A model generated the notes under the pieces. The model searched no databases and was not told the origin of the DNA. It worked only from the letters and a program-made list of their open reading frames with translations. The position numbers were made by a program, and so were the translations under genes. Below, one piece after another: positions 51,469-60,037 of a DNA stretch of 64,000 nt (position 1 is the stretch's first letter; each line of letters starts with the position of its first letter). This DNA is from Buttiauxella ferragutiae (lineage in GTDB: Bacteria > Pseudomonadota > Gammaproteobacteria > Enterobacterales > Enterobacteriaceae): the NCBI RefSeq assembly GCF_001654915.1, contig NZ_LXEQ01000027.1; one strand, 5' to 3'.

Positions 51469-52647
51469 ATGATTTGGTTTCTGACCAAAGGACGACGCCT
51501 TAACCCGGTGTACGCCGCATTTATGATTGTGGCTTTCATGATGGGGATTGCGGGGGCACTCCAGGCGCCCACTCTTAGCCTGTTTTTAAGTCGCGAAGTG
51601 GAAGTGCGTCCATTCTGGGTTGGCCTGTTTTATACCGTCAATGCGATAGCCGGGATCCTCGTCAGTCTGGCGTTGGCGAAGCGTTCAGATAACCGGGGCG
51701 ATCGTCGCAAACTGATTATGGTTTGTTGCGTGATGGCTGTAGCAAACTGTGTGCTTTTTGCTTTTAACCGTCATTACCTGACGTTAATCACCGTTGGCGT
51801 CATGTTCGCCTCTATTGCCAACACCGCGATGCCGCAAATATTTGCCCTTGCCCGTGAATATGCCGATAACTCAGCGCGTGAAGTGGTGATGTTCAGCTCG
51901 ATAATGCGTGCGCAGCTCTCGCTGGCCTGGGTTATTGGCCCGCCGCTATCGTTTATGCTGGCATTAAACTACGGCTTCACCACTATGTTTCTTATCGCCG
52001 CGGGGATATTTGTTATCTCGCTGGCGTTGATTTTCTTCGCATTACCCTCGGTCGCAAGGATTGAGCAGCCCGCAGATGTGGCGCTTACCCAGGTCAGCGG
52101 CTGGAAAGATAAAAACGTCCGTCTGTTGTTTATCGCTTCGATGCTGATGTGGACCTGCAACACCATGTATATCATCGACATGCCGTTGTGGATCAGCAGT
52201 GATTTAGGCCTGCCCGAATCGCTGGCTGGGCTGTTGATGGGAACGGCGGCGGGGCTTGAGATCCCGGCGATGATCCTTGCGGGCTATTATGTAAAGCGTT
52301 TTGGTAAACGGCGCATGATGGTGATTGCCGTAGCCGCCGGCGTGTTGTTCTACGTCGGACTGATTATGTTCCACAGCCGTACGGCGCTGCTGTTGCTTCA
52401 GCTATTTAACGCGGTATTTATCGGCATTGTTGCCGGGATTGGCATGTTGTGGTTCCAGGATTTGATGCCAGGCAGGCCGGGGTCGGCGACCACGTTGTTC
52501 ACCAATAGTATTTCGACGGGCGTGATTTTGGCGGGGGTTTTACAAGGCGCGCTGACCGAGAGTTTTGGGCATTATTCGGTATATTGGTTGATTGCCGGGT
52601 TAGCGGTGTTTGCGTTGGTTTTGACCAGCCGGGTGAAGAATATTTAA
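51469..52647 (+). CDS. setA: Sugar efflux transporter A
   Basis: A 392-residue major-facilitator protein with 12 predicted helices that exports glucose, lactose and analogues. It matches E. coli SetA from M-I-W to the end (for example F-M-M-G-I-A-G-A-L-Q-A-P-T-L-S). In E. coli it is co-transcribed with sgrS; here the gap is longer owing to the deleted ERIC. In E. coli the next genes are leuDCBA; here they are replaced by the REP array and hemW. Confidence 0.96.
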   Translation: MIWFLTKGRRLNPVYAAFMIVAFMMGIAGALQAPTLSLFLSREVEVRPFWVGLFYTVNAIAGILVSLALAKRSDNRGDRRKLIMVCCVMAVANCVLFAFNRHYLTLITVGVMFASIANTAMPQIFALAREYADNSAREVVMFSSIMRAQLSLAWVIGPPLSFMLALNYGFTTMFLIAAGIFVISLALIFFALPSVARIEQPADVALTQVSGWKDKNVRLLFIASMLMWTCNTMYIIDMPLWISSDLGLPESLAGLLMGTAAGLEIPAMILAGYYVKRFGKRRMMVIAVAAGVLFYVGLIMFHSRTALLLLQLFNAVFIGIVAGIGMLWFQDLMPGRPGSATTLFTNSISTGVILAGVLQGALTESFGHYSVYWLIAGLAVFALVLTSRVKNI

Positions 52648-52666
52648 GTTTTGGTGTTGGAGTAAT

Positions 52667-53050
52667 GTCGGATGACGCTTGCGCTTATCCGACCTACAAC
52701 TGCATTTCATAGGGCGGATAAGCGCAAGCGTCATCCGCCAGTAATGCAAATCGGTTTTCGTAGGGCAGATAAGCGCAAGCGTCATCCGCCAGTAATGCAA
52801 ATCGGTTTTCGTAGGGCGGATAAGCGCAAGCGTCATCCGCCAGTAATGCAAATCGGTTTTCGTAGGGGGGATAAGCGCAAGCGTCATCCGCCAGTAATGC
52901 AAATCGGTTTTTGTAGGGCGGATAAGCGCAAGCGTCATCCGCCAGTAATGCAAATCGGTTTTCGTAGGGCGGATAAGCGCAAGCGTCATCCGCCAGTAAT
53001 GCAAATCGGTTTTTGTAGGGCGGATAAGCGCAAGCGTCATCCGCCAGACA
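52667..53050. repeat. REP array: one inverted REP plus seven direct 51-bp units
   Basis: An inverted REP (52667-52697) is followed by seven head-to-tail copies starting at about 52709, 52760, 52811, 52862, 52913, 52964 and 53015. Each unit has the palindrome GGCGGATAAGCGCAAGCGTC-ATCCGCC and the spacer AGTAATGCAAATCGGTTTT. The copies differ at only a few positions, so the expansion is recent. It lies between convergent setA and hemW. Confidence 0.97.
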
Positions 53051-53058
53051 ATGCCTGA

Positions 53059-54195
53059 TTATTCAGCCAAAAACAGCTCCAACAGCGAATTCAAAAACAG
53101 CTTCCCGTGCTCGGTAATCTGCCAATAATCCTCAGTCTCAACCAGGTAATCTTTAGCTATCGCTTCATCTAACTGCGCGCGAATCACCGACTCATCAAGC
53201 CCGGTATATAAGCTAAATTCGTTGCGTGGCGCCGCTTCGAGCAAACGAAAACGATTCATAAAGAACTCGAACGGTTTATCGGCTTGTTCCACATCGTGCT
53301 GCTTGTCGAGGTATTTACCTTCCATATAACCGCGTGGATGGCGTGTTTTCGCGGTACGAACAATGCGCCCGTCCTCGAACGTTACCTTGCCGTGTGCGCC
53401 ACAGCCAATCCCCAGGTAATCGCCAAAGCGCCAGTAGTTCAGGTTGTGCTGGCACTGGTAACCCGGTTTAGCATAGGCCGAGGTTTCATATTGCTGATAA
53501 CCTGCCGCAGTCAGCAGCTTATCGCCTTGCTCGAAAATATCCCACAATGCGTCGTCGTCCGGCAGTTTTGGCGGACGCGAACTAAACAAAGTGTTCGGCT
53601 CAATCGTTAACTGATACCAGGAAAGATGCGGCGGGTTGAGTGCAATTGCCTGGCGCAAATCGTCCAGCGCTTCTTCTAGCGATTGATCCGGCAGGCCGTG
53701 CATCAAATCGAGGTTAAAGCTGCGCAAACCGAGTCCGCTTGCCAGATTCGCCGCGCGTTTCGCTTCACCAGAATCATGAATACGCCCCAGACGTTTGAGC
53801 TTAGGCTCGCTGAAACTCTGCACACCAATAGAAATACGGTTCACGCCAGCTCGTTGATAACTCACGAAACGGTCAGCTTCTACCGTTCCGGGGTTAGCTT
53901 CCATTGTGATTTCCGCATCGGCTGCCAGCGGCAGGCGCGCACGCGCACCGTCCAGCAGGTTTTGCATCGCCTCTCCTGAAAGCAGGCTAGGCGTACCACC
54001 ACCAATAAAGATGGTCTTTATTTCACGTCCTTGTGCCATTGGCGCGTCGATATCCAGATCGCGCAACAGGTGGGCGACATACTCATCGTGCGGCACGTCG
54101 CCCTTAAGTGCATGGGAATTGAAGTCACAGTAGGGGCACTTCTGCACGCACCACGGGATGTGAATATAGAGACTCAGTGGTGGCAAATTAGCCAT
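53059..54195 (-). CDS. hemW: Heme chaperone / radical-SAM protein HemW
   Basis: A 378-residue member of the HemN-like radical-SAM family. The iron-sulfur motif is at C16-x3-C20-x2-C23 (P-W-C-V-Q-K-C-P-Y-C-D-F). Unlike true coproporphyrinogen oxidases, this shorter family is thought to insert heme into respiratory proteins. It overlaps rdgB by 8 bp. It is the junction gene facing the REP array. Confidence 0.96.
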   Translation of the reverse strand: MANLPPLSLYIHIPWCVQKCPYCDFNSHALKGDVPHDEYVAHLLRDLDIDAPMAQGREIKTIFIGGGTPSLLSGEAMQNLLDGARARLPLAADAEITMEANPGTVEADRFVSYQRAGVNRISIGVQSFSEPKLKRLGRIHDSGEAKRAANLASGLGLRSFNLDLMHGLPDQSLEEALDDLRQAIALNPPHLSWYQLTIEPNTLFSSRPPKLPDDDALWDIFEQGDKLLTAAGYQQYETSAYAKPGYQCQHNLNYWRFGDYLGIGCGAHGKVTFEDGRIVRTAKTRHPRGYMEGKYLDKQHDVEQADKPFEFFMNRFRLLEAAPRNEFSLYTGLDESVIRAQLDEAIAKDYLVETEDYWQITEHGKLFLNSLLELFLAE

Positions 54196-54781
54196 TTTTC
54201 ATTGCTTCCAGTAACAGTTTTAGCGCTTGCCCGCGGTGGGAAATGGCGCGTTTTTCGTCACGAGTCAATTCAGCGGCAGTTTTGCCTTCACTCGGGACAA
54301 AGAAAATAGGATCGTAGCCGAAGCCACCGGCACCCGCAGCTTCACGGGTAATCTGGCCTTCCCAACTGCCGTGGCAAACCAGCGGAGTGGGGTCTTCTGC
54401 ATGACGCATATAAACCAGCACACAATGGAAACGCGCTTTGCGTTGCTCGTCTGGTACATCTTTCAGTGTAGCCAGAAGCTTTTCGAGGTTCTGCTGATCG
54501 GAGGCTTCTAAGCCTGCGTAGCGGGCAGAATAAATCCCCGGCGCACCACCCAACACATCAACCGCCAGACCTGAATCGTCAGCAATGGCTGGCAAACCCG
54601 TTATCTGCGCCGCATGGCGTGCTTTCAGAATGGCGTTCTCGATAAATGTCAGGCCGGTTTCTTCGGCAGACTCCACACCCAGTTCGGTTTGCGCCACGAC
54701 ATCCAGACCAAAATTGCTCAGTAAATCGGCGAGTTCACGCACTTTACCGGCGTTACCGGTCGCGAGGACAACTTTTTGCAT
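54188..54781 (-). CDS. rdgB: dITP/XTP pyrophosphatase
   Basis: A 197-residue Ham1-type house-cleaning enzyme that hydrolyses dITP, ITP and XTP. The A-T-G-N-A-G-K-V start, F-I-E-N-A-x-x-K-A-R-H and G-G-F-G-Y-D-P-I-F motifs are intact. I chose the ATG at 54781, matching E. coli; the longer reading crosses yggU. Confidence 0.97.
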   Translation of the reverse strand: MQKVVLATGNAGKVRELADLLSNFGLDVVAQTELGVESAEETGLTFIENAILKARHAAQITGLPAIADDSGLAVDVLGGAPGIYSARYAGLEASDQQNLEKLLATLKDVPDEQRKARFHCVLVYMRHAEDPTPLVCHGSWEGQITREAAGAGGFGYDPIFFVPSEGKTAAELTRDEKRAISHRGQALKLLLEAMKNG

Positions 54782-54809
54782 AGTGAGAAAATCCTGTGAA
54801 ATTAGGTAA

Positions 54810-55100
54810 TTATTCGAGCAATGCCGCGACTTCCGTCGGGATGTGTTGCGGGTCGATAATTTTAATTTGTTTATGGCGGCCCAGATCGCCTTTCTCAAGC
54901 AGCACCTGACTTTTGGCGACTTTGAACTGTTTAGCCAGATATTTTACCAGATGGGCGTTAGCTTTGCCGTCAATCGGTGGGGCAGTGATGGCGACTTTTA
55001 GTTCGTCGCCATGCAGCCCGACAATACTATCGCGGCTGGCTTTCGGCTGAATGTACAGCCGTAAAACCAGCCCGTCTGCGGTTTGACTCACTGCACTCAC
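54810..55100 (-). CDS. yggU: YggU-family (DUF167) protein
   Basis: A 96-residue protein matching E. coli YggU (L-R-L-Y-I-Q-P-K-A-S-R-D). I chose a GTG start at 55100, which overlaps the yggT stop as GTGA and gives the E. coli length; an upstream start at 55112 adds M-V-L-A. Function unknown. Confidence 0.9.
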   Translation of the reverse strand: MSAVSQTADGLVLRLYIQPKASRDSIVGLHGDELKVAITAPPIDGKANAHLVKYLAKQFKVAKSQVLLEKGDLGRHKQIKIIDPQHIPTEVAALLE

Positions 55101-55651
55101 AGCAAGAACCAAAGCCCCGGGAACAGATCCATACCAAGGTAGTTCAGTGCATACAGAATCAAAATCACCACCATCGCGGAGAAATCAATCCCGCCCATTG
55201 CCGGGATAATGCGGCGAATCGGTGCCATCATCGGTTCAGTTAATTGCATCAGCACATATTCTACTGGGCTGCGACCCTGGCTAATCCAGCTCATCAGCGA
55301 ACGAATAATAATCACCCAGAATACCAGCGTACCGGCGGACTTGAGCAACGATAACAAGCCAACCAGCAGGTTCATTGGGTCAAGTGATAGCGCACCGACC
55401 TGAATAAGCAGCAGGATCGGGTACTTCAGCGTGGTGAGAATAAACGCCACCAACAGGGAAGAAGTATCGATCGGCCCAATTGAAGGGATTATCCGACGCA
55501 GTGGCCCGACAATCGGCTGGGTAATCTTGACGATAAACTGTGCAAAAGGGTTGTAAAAATCACAACGCGACCACTGCATCCAGATGCGAATCAATAGCAC
55601 CATCACATACAGTTCAATCAGTGTTTTGACCAGGAAAGTCAACGTCAGCAT
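55097..55651 (-). CDS. yggT: YggT-family inner-membrane protein
   Basis: A 184-residue membrane protein with two repeats of the YggT domain, each with the R-R-I-I-P-x-x-G-x-I-D motif (near residues 57 and 153). I chose the ATG at 55651, which has GAGGAA upstream and matches the E. coli start. The family is linked to potassium or osmotic homeostasis in some bacteria; its role here is not known. Confidence 0.92.
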   Translation of the reverse strand: MLTLTFLVKTLIELYVMVLLIRIWMQWSRCDFYNPFAQFIVKITQPIVGPLRRIIPSIGPIDTSSLLVAFILTTLKYPILLLIQVGALSLDPMNLLVGLLSLLKSAGTLVFWVIIIRSLMSWISQGRSPVEYVLMQLTEPMMAPIRRIIPAMGGIDFSAMVVILILYALNYLGMDLFPGLWFLL

Positions 55652-55675
55652 GGCGTTCCTCAATAATTATGGTGA

Positions 55676-56380
55676 TTAACGAGCGGAGTAATCCCGCGCG
55701 CCGAAAATAGCGGTTCCAATGCGCACCATGGTGCTGCCTGCGGCAATCGCGGCGTCCATGTCATCGGTCATGCCCAGGGACAATGTATCAACCGTTGCAA
55801 AACGGCTTTTGAGCGATGCGAAAGCGTCAGCCATTTTCTGGCAAACCGCTAACTGATGCTCGTAATCAGGTTCAGGGGCAGGAATTGCCATTAAACCTCG
55901 TAACACCAAACCCGGCAGCGCAGCGACTTGCGCTGCCAGCGCGTCAAGCTCGCTCAGCGCAATACCAGACTTGCTTTGTTCATCACTGATATTGATTTGA
56001 ATCAGCACGTTAAGCGGTGGAAGCTCAACCGGGCGTTGTTCGCTTAAACGAGTAGCAATACGTAACCTGTCGACGGTGTGGCACCAGTCAAAATGTTCAG
56101 CCACCAGACGGCTTTTGTTCGACTGCAAAGGGCCAATAAAGTGCCATTCCAGTGTGGCTTCACTGTTATCGGCAAAGTAACGAATTTTATCCACGCCTTC
56201 CTGCACGTAGTTTTCACCGAATGCGCGTTGGCCGGCAGCAATCGCTTCTGCGAGAGCGCTTGCAGGCTTGGTTTTGCTTACTGCAAGCAAAGTAACTTCT
56301 TCTGGAGCACGGCCGCAGCGTTCAGTTGCCGCTAAGATTTTGTGCTGAACCTGTGCCAGATTGTGCGTTATCTCGTTCAT
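55676..56380 (-). CDS. yggS: Pyridoxal-phosphate homeostasis protein
   Basis: A 234-residue single-domain PLP-binding protein (COG0325). The PLP lysine is Lys36 in L-A-V-S-K-T-K-P, and F-G-E-N-Y-V-Q-E and R-I-G-T-A-I-F-G-A-R are intact. It buffers PLP and amino-acid pools. I chose the ATG at 56380, the E. coli start. It is divergent from yggR, 15 bp apart start to start. Confidence 0.95.
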   Translation of the reverse strand: MNEITHNLAQVQHKILAATERCGRAPEEVTLLAVSKTKPASALAEAIAAGQRAFGENYVQEGVDKIRYFADNSEATLEWHFIGPLQSNKSRLVAEHFDWCHTVDRLRIATRLSEQRPVELPPLNVLIQINISDEQSKSGIALSELDALAAQVAALPGLVLRGLMAIPAPEPDYEHQLAVCQKMADAFASLKSRFATVDTLSLGMTDDMDAAIAAGSTMVRIGTAIFGARDYSAR

Positions 56381-56395
56381 AGGTTGGAAAGTGAT

Positions 56396-57430
56396 ATGGA
56401 TATCGAAGAAATTGTGGCCCTTAGTGTAAAGCATAATGTCTCTGATCTACACCTGTGCGCGCAGCTTCCTGCTCGTTGGCGGCGGCAAGGACGGCTTGAA
56501 CTACTGCCTGGCGGCGCGCCTGAACCACAAGCATTGCTTGATGACTGGCTGTCAAAAGCACAAAAGGAACAACTGGAAGAAAGCGGGCAAGTGGATTTCG
56601 CCGTGACTCTACATTCAGGAGTACGATTGCGGGCGAACGCTTTTCACCAGCTGCAAGGCAACTCACTTGCCTTGCGGTTATTGGCGTCGGACTGTCCCAA
56701 ACTCGAGGCGCTAAATGTTCCACCGTTGATCCCCGAATTGTTGCAATCCCCAGACGGACTAATTCTGGTGACTGGAGCGACAGGCAGTGGTAAATCCACC
56801 ACGCTTGCGGCGATGGTTGAGCATCTCAACCATCAGCTAGATGGGCATATCCTGACACTGGAAGATCCTATTGAGTTCGTCCATCAATCAAAGCGCTGCC
56901 TGATTCAACAACGAGAACCTGGCACACATTGCCGCTCGTTTGCTGCAGCGTTACGTGCGGCATTGCGTGAAGATCCCGATGTGATTTTGTTGGGGGAATT
57001 ACGCGATAGCGAAACCATACGCCTGGCGCTCACCGCTGCGGAAACAGGCCATCTGGTACTGGCAACATTGCATACTCGCGGAGCCGCACAAGCTGTAGAA
57101 CGGCTGGTGGATGTCTTTCCTGCGGAAGAAAAAAACATGGTGCGCAGCCAATTGGCCGGCAGTTTAAAAGCGGTGCTGGCGCAGAAATTACAGCCTGATG
57201 CCCAGGGTGGAAGGGTGGCTTTGTTCGAGTTGTTGGTGAATACACCAGCCGTAGCGAGCCTTATCCGTGAAGGGAAAGCTCATCAGTTGCCCGGGCAGAT
57301 TCAAACCGGGCAGCAATATGGTATGCAGAGTTTTTCGCACAGCGAAGCGCGGTTACGTGCGGAAGGTCGTATTGGTATTGCTCCCTCTCCTGGGGGAGAG
57401 GGCTGGGGTGAGGGATATTCCGATGATTAG
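56396..57430 (+). CDS. yggR: PilT-like ATPase YggR with repeat-derived C-terminus
   Basis: A 344-residue GspE/PilT-type ATPase. Walker A is G-A-T-G-S-G-K-S-T near residue 130, followed by L-E-D-P-I-E-F, the Walker B-like D-V-I-L-L-G-E-L-R-D and A-T-L-H-T-R. It matches E. coli YggR (326 residues) up to R-A-E-G-R-I. The last ~18 residues (A-P-S-P-G-G-E-G-W-G-E-G and on) are translated CCCTC-type repeat. The cellular role is unclear, since no type IV pilus genes are adjacent. Confidence 0.92.
   Translation: MDIEEIVALSVKHNVSDLHLCAQLPARWRRQGRLELLPGGAPEPQALLDDWLSKAQKEQLEESGQVDFAVTLHSGVRLRANAFHQLQGNSLALRLLASDCPKLEALNVPPLIPELLQSPDGLILVTGATGSGKSTTLAAMVEHLNHQLDGHILTLEDPIEFVHQSKRCLIQQREPGTHCRSFAAALRAALREDPDVILLGELRDSETIRLALTAAETGHLVLATLHTRGAAQAVERLVDVFPAEEKNMVRSQLAGSLKAVLAQKLQPDAQGGRVALFELLVNTPAVASLIREGKAHQLPGQIQTGQQYGMQSFSHSEARLRAEGRIGIAPSPGGEGWGEGYSDD
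57383..57414. repeat. CCCTC-type repeat fragment inside the yggR 3' end
   Basis: CCCTCTCCTGGGGGAGAGGG followed by CTGGGGTGAGGG is half of the double palindrome seen in full at 40322-40403. It is in frame with yggR and codes for P-S-P-G-G-E-G-W-G-E-G. Confidence 0.9.
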
Positions 57431-57514
57431 AATTATTGCTTCTGTGTGTTTGCGTGTGTATGATTTTCATCTCAGAGAAGGTCAATGGATTCTTCCAATT
57501 CAGGAGTAAAGCCT

Positions 57515-57979
57515 ATGTTTTTTTCTGTTGGCGTGGAGATGCCTGCAAACGATAACGAAGCGTATGGCATGATTGTTCCTGCGTTATGCAATGATGATTT
57601 CGGCTGTATTTCAGCGGCAGATAATCAAGATGAAATTGCACTGATGGTACGCGAGGCGATTTTATCGATTGTTGATTTCATGGTTGAGCGAGGAATGGAT
57701 ATCACGCAACTTAAAGATGCCGGGCCATTTGTTTATGCTGCAAATCCTGAATACGCGTACTGCAAGCAGTGGCTGTTGGTGGATGTGGATTTGTCAGCTT
57801 TGGAGGGGAAGCAGCAGCGAGTCAATATTTCTCTGCCAGATGCACTTTTGGAGCGGATTGATAACCGTGTAAAACAGCCGTCATCTGGTTACAAGGATCG
57901 CAGCCATTTTCTGGCAGTCGCGGCAAGGCATGAGCTGATCGGTGCGTCTTCAGACATGCCTGATAGCAAAAAAGACTAA
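57515..57979 (+). CDS. Orphan HicB-like antitoxin-type protein
   Basis: A 154-residue protein with an N-terminal partly degraded RNase-H-like HicB fold (about 1-95) and a C-terminal ribbon-helix-helix-type segment (about 100-140: R-V-N-I-S-L-P-D-A-L-L-E-R-I-D). I chose the ATG at 57515 with AGGAG at 57502-57506. There is no HicA toxin on either side: only 84 bp lie before it and its stop overlaps the ruvX stop. It may be a stand-alone DNA-binding protein. Confidence 0.75.
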   Translation: MFFSVGVEMPANDNEAYGMIVPALCNDDFGCISAADNQDEIALMVREAILSIVDFMVERGMDITQLKDAGPFVYAANPEYAYCKQWLLVDVDLSALEGKQQRVNISLPDALLERIDNRVKQPSSGYKDRSHFLAVAARHELIGASSDMPDSKKD

Positions 57980-58395
57980 GGGTTATAGTCAAACCAGCTT
58001 TCAAGAATGATGACCGCAGAGGCTGAATCAATGCTGCCTTTGTTAAGCGCGCGGAAACCGCCGTGTTCAAACAAACCAGCACGGGCTTCAACGGTACTCA
58101 GGCGCTCATCTTGCAACGAAACTTTTACACCAAAACGGCCATGCAGGCGATTGGCAAACTTTCTTGCGCGGACAGTAAGCGGTTGCTCGGTACCGTCCAT
58201 ATTCAGAGGTAAGCCAACAATCACTTCGTCGGGTTGCCACTCTTTAAGGATTTTCTCGATGACGTTCCAGTCAGGGGTACCGTCTTGTGCTTTCAGTGCT
58301 GTTAAAGGCCGTGCCGTTCGGGTAATACGCTGACCGATGGCGACACCAATACTTTTGGTGCCGAAATCAAAGGATAACAGTGTTCCGCTGCTCAT
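57976..58395 (-). CDS. ruvX: Putative pre-16S rRNA nuclease / Holliday-junction resolvase-like
   Basis: A 139-residue RNase-H-fold protein (YqgF). The motifs D-F-G-T-K-S-I-G-V-A and V-G-L-P-L-N-M-D-G-T and the C-terminal D-S-A-S-A-V-I-I-L match the family. It is thought to trim the 5' end of 16S rRNA. It shares one base with the algH (yqgE) stop region and overlaps the hicB-like gene by 4 bp. Confidence 0.95.
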   Translation of the reverse strand: MSSGTLLSFDFGTKSIGVAIGQRITRTARPLTALKAQDGTPDWNVIEKILKEWQPDEVIVGLPLNMDGTEQPLTVRARKFANRLHGRFGVKVSLQDERLSTVEARAGLFEHGGFRALNKGSIDSASAVIILESWFDYNP

Positions 58396-58958
58396 TAAGC
58401 GTGCCCCGCTTCACTAGGCATATTATGAATATCAATGCCGATTAATTTTGCTGCTTCACGCCAGCGTTCAGAAATAGGGGTGTGGAAAAGAATCGACGCG
58501 TCTGCTGGTGCTGTGAGCCAGGCGTTGTCTAAAATCTCTTGTTCCAGTTGCCCTTTTTCCCACGACGAGTAGCCGAGCGCGACAATAATATCGGCTGGCT
58601 GCTTTGCGGTGCCAATGGTTTCGAGTACATCACGGGATGTGGTGATCACTGTGTCATCTGAAATTCGGATGCTTGAAGCAAAACAGTCCGGTGGGGAGTG
58701 CAGAATAAAACCACGGTCTTCTGCCAGTGGGCCGCCAATAAACACCGGTTTATCAAGGCGAATGGCTGGGTCACGCGGCTCTGGATCGATTTTGAGTTTT
58801 TCCAGAACACCGTCAACCTGAAGATTTTCGAGAGGTTTATTGATGATTATCCCCATTGCGCCATCTTCGCTGTATTCACAGATATAAACGACTGCACGCT
58901 TAAACAGAGGGTCCTGGAGCGCCGGCATGGCAATTAGAAAGTGATGCTGTAAATTCAT
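58395..58958 (-). CDS. yqgE: YqgE/AlgH family protein
   Basis: A 187-residue protein matching E. coli YqgE (N-L-Q-H-H-F-L-I-A-M-P and G-A-M-G-I-I-I-N-K-P). I chose the ATG at 58958 for that match; an in-frame start at 58994 adds 12 residues. Function not well defined. It is followed directly by ruvX, with which it is coupled. Confidence 0.94.
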   Translation of the reverse strand: MNLQHHFLIAMPALQDPLFKRAVVYICEYSEDGAMGIIINKPLENLQVDGVLEKLKIDPEPRDPAIRLDKPVFIGGPLAEDRGFILHSPPDCFASSIRISDDTVITTSRDVLETIGTAKQPADIIVALGYSSWEKGQLEQEILDNAWLTAPADASILFHTPISERWREAAKLIGIDIHNMPSEAGHA

Positions 58959-59075
58959 TGTCAGAGGTTCTGGTTCCGGTTGAAAAAGCGGCATTAGATG
59001 CGCGAGGAATAGTCAGTTTATCACTTTTGAACTGCACTGGACACTCGGCCCATCCTTGGGCCGGGGTGGTGCAGG

Positions 59076-60023
59076 CTATTTCGCCAGACGTACTTCGATA
59101 GCGTCGAACAGCATACCCGTGATCGATACAGGGAACTCGGCTTCGATTTCGCGGATGCAGGTTGGGCTGGTGACATTAATCTCAGTGAGGCGGTCACCGA
59201 TGATATCCAGACCAACAAAAATCAATCCTTTGGCTTTCAATGTTGGGCCGACACGGCGGGCAATTTCCCAATCGCTTTCAGTCAATGGACGTGGTTCGCC
59301 ACGACCGCCAGCCGCCAGGTTACCACGAGTCTCACCATCTTGCGGAATACGCGCCAGGCAATATGGAACAGGTTCACCATCAACAACCAGAACACGTTTG
59401 TCGCCATCAACAATGGCTGGCAGGTAGTTTTGCGCCATGCAGTAACGATTGCCCAGCTCTGTTAGTGTTTCAGCAATAACGCCAATGTTAGGGTCGCCTT
59501 CTTTGACGCGGAAAATCGACGTGCCGCCCATGCCATCTAACGGCTTGAGGATAATGTCGCCATGCTTTTGCCAGAATGCTTTCAACTGTGCTTTGTTGCG
59601 AGTGACAAGTGTTTCTGGGGTTAAATCAGCAAACCAGGCGGTGAACAACTTTTCGTTACAGTCGCGCAGGCTCTGCGGTTTGTTAACGATCAGCGTGCCT
59701 TGTTCTTCGGCGCGCTCAAGAATATAGGTAGCGTAGATAAACTCGGTATCAAACGGCGGGTCTTTGCGCATCAACACCACGTCGAGATCGGCAAGCTGAA
59801 TATCTTGCTCGCTGCCAAATTCGTACCATTTATCGTAGTTCTGCTCGACAGTGACCAGACGGGTGCGCGCATGCGCTTCACCGTTGATCAAATACAGATC
59901 GGCCATTTCCATATAGTGGAGTTCGTAACCACGGCGCTGGGCTTCCAGCAGCATGGCAAAACTGGAGTCTTTCTTGATGTTAATGTTTGCGATGGGATCC
60001 ATCACGATGCCAAGCTTGATCAT
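59076..60023 (-). CDS. gshB: Glutathione synthetase
   Basis: A 315-residue ATP-grasp enzyme that adds glycine to gamma-glutamylcysteine. The N-terminus I-K-L-G-I-V-M-D-P-I, the D-G-M-G-G-T-S-I-F-R loop and the C-terminal N-V-T-S-P-T-C-I-R-E are intact. It lies 14 bp after rsmE. Confidence 0.97.
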   Translation of the reverse strand: MIKLGIVMDPIANINIKKDSSFAMLLEAQRRGYELHYMEMADLYLINGEAHARTRLVTVEQNYDKWYEFGSEQDIQLADLDVVLMRKDPPFDTEFIYATYILERAEEQGTLIVNKPQSLRDCNEKLFTAWFADLTPETLVTRNKAQLKAFWQKHGDIILKPLDGMGGTSIFRVKEGDPNIGVIAETLTELGNRYCMAQNYLPAIVDGDKRVLVVDGEPVPYCLARIPQDGETRGNLAAGGRGEPRPLTESDWEIARRVGPTLKAKGLIFVGLDIIGDRLTEINVTSPTCIREIEAEFPVSITGMLFDAIEVRLAK

Positions 60024-60037
60024 TGTTTTCTCCGGTT

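Noticed and set aside
52709..53050. CRISPR-like array
   Set aside because: The parts between the palindromes are identical in every unit, so there are no unique spacers, and no cas genes are nearby. It is a REP array.
52600..53058. Open frames of 128 and 146 codons on both strands made of a 17-residue repeat
   Set aside because: They are produced by the 51-bp REP units (51 = 3 x 17). There is no ribosome-binding site and the DNA is a palindromic non-coding repeat.
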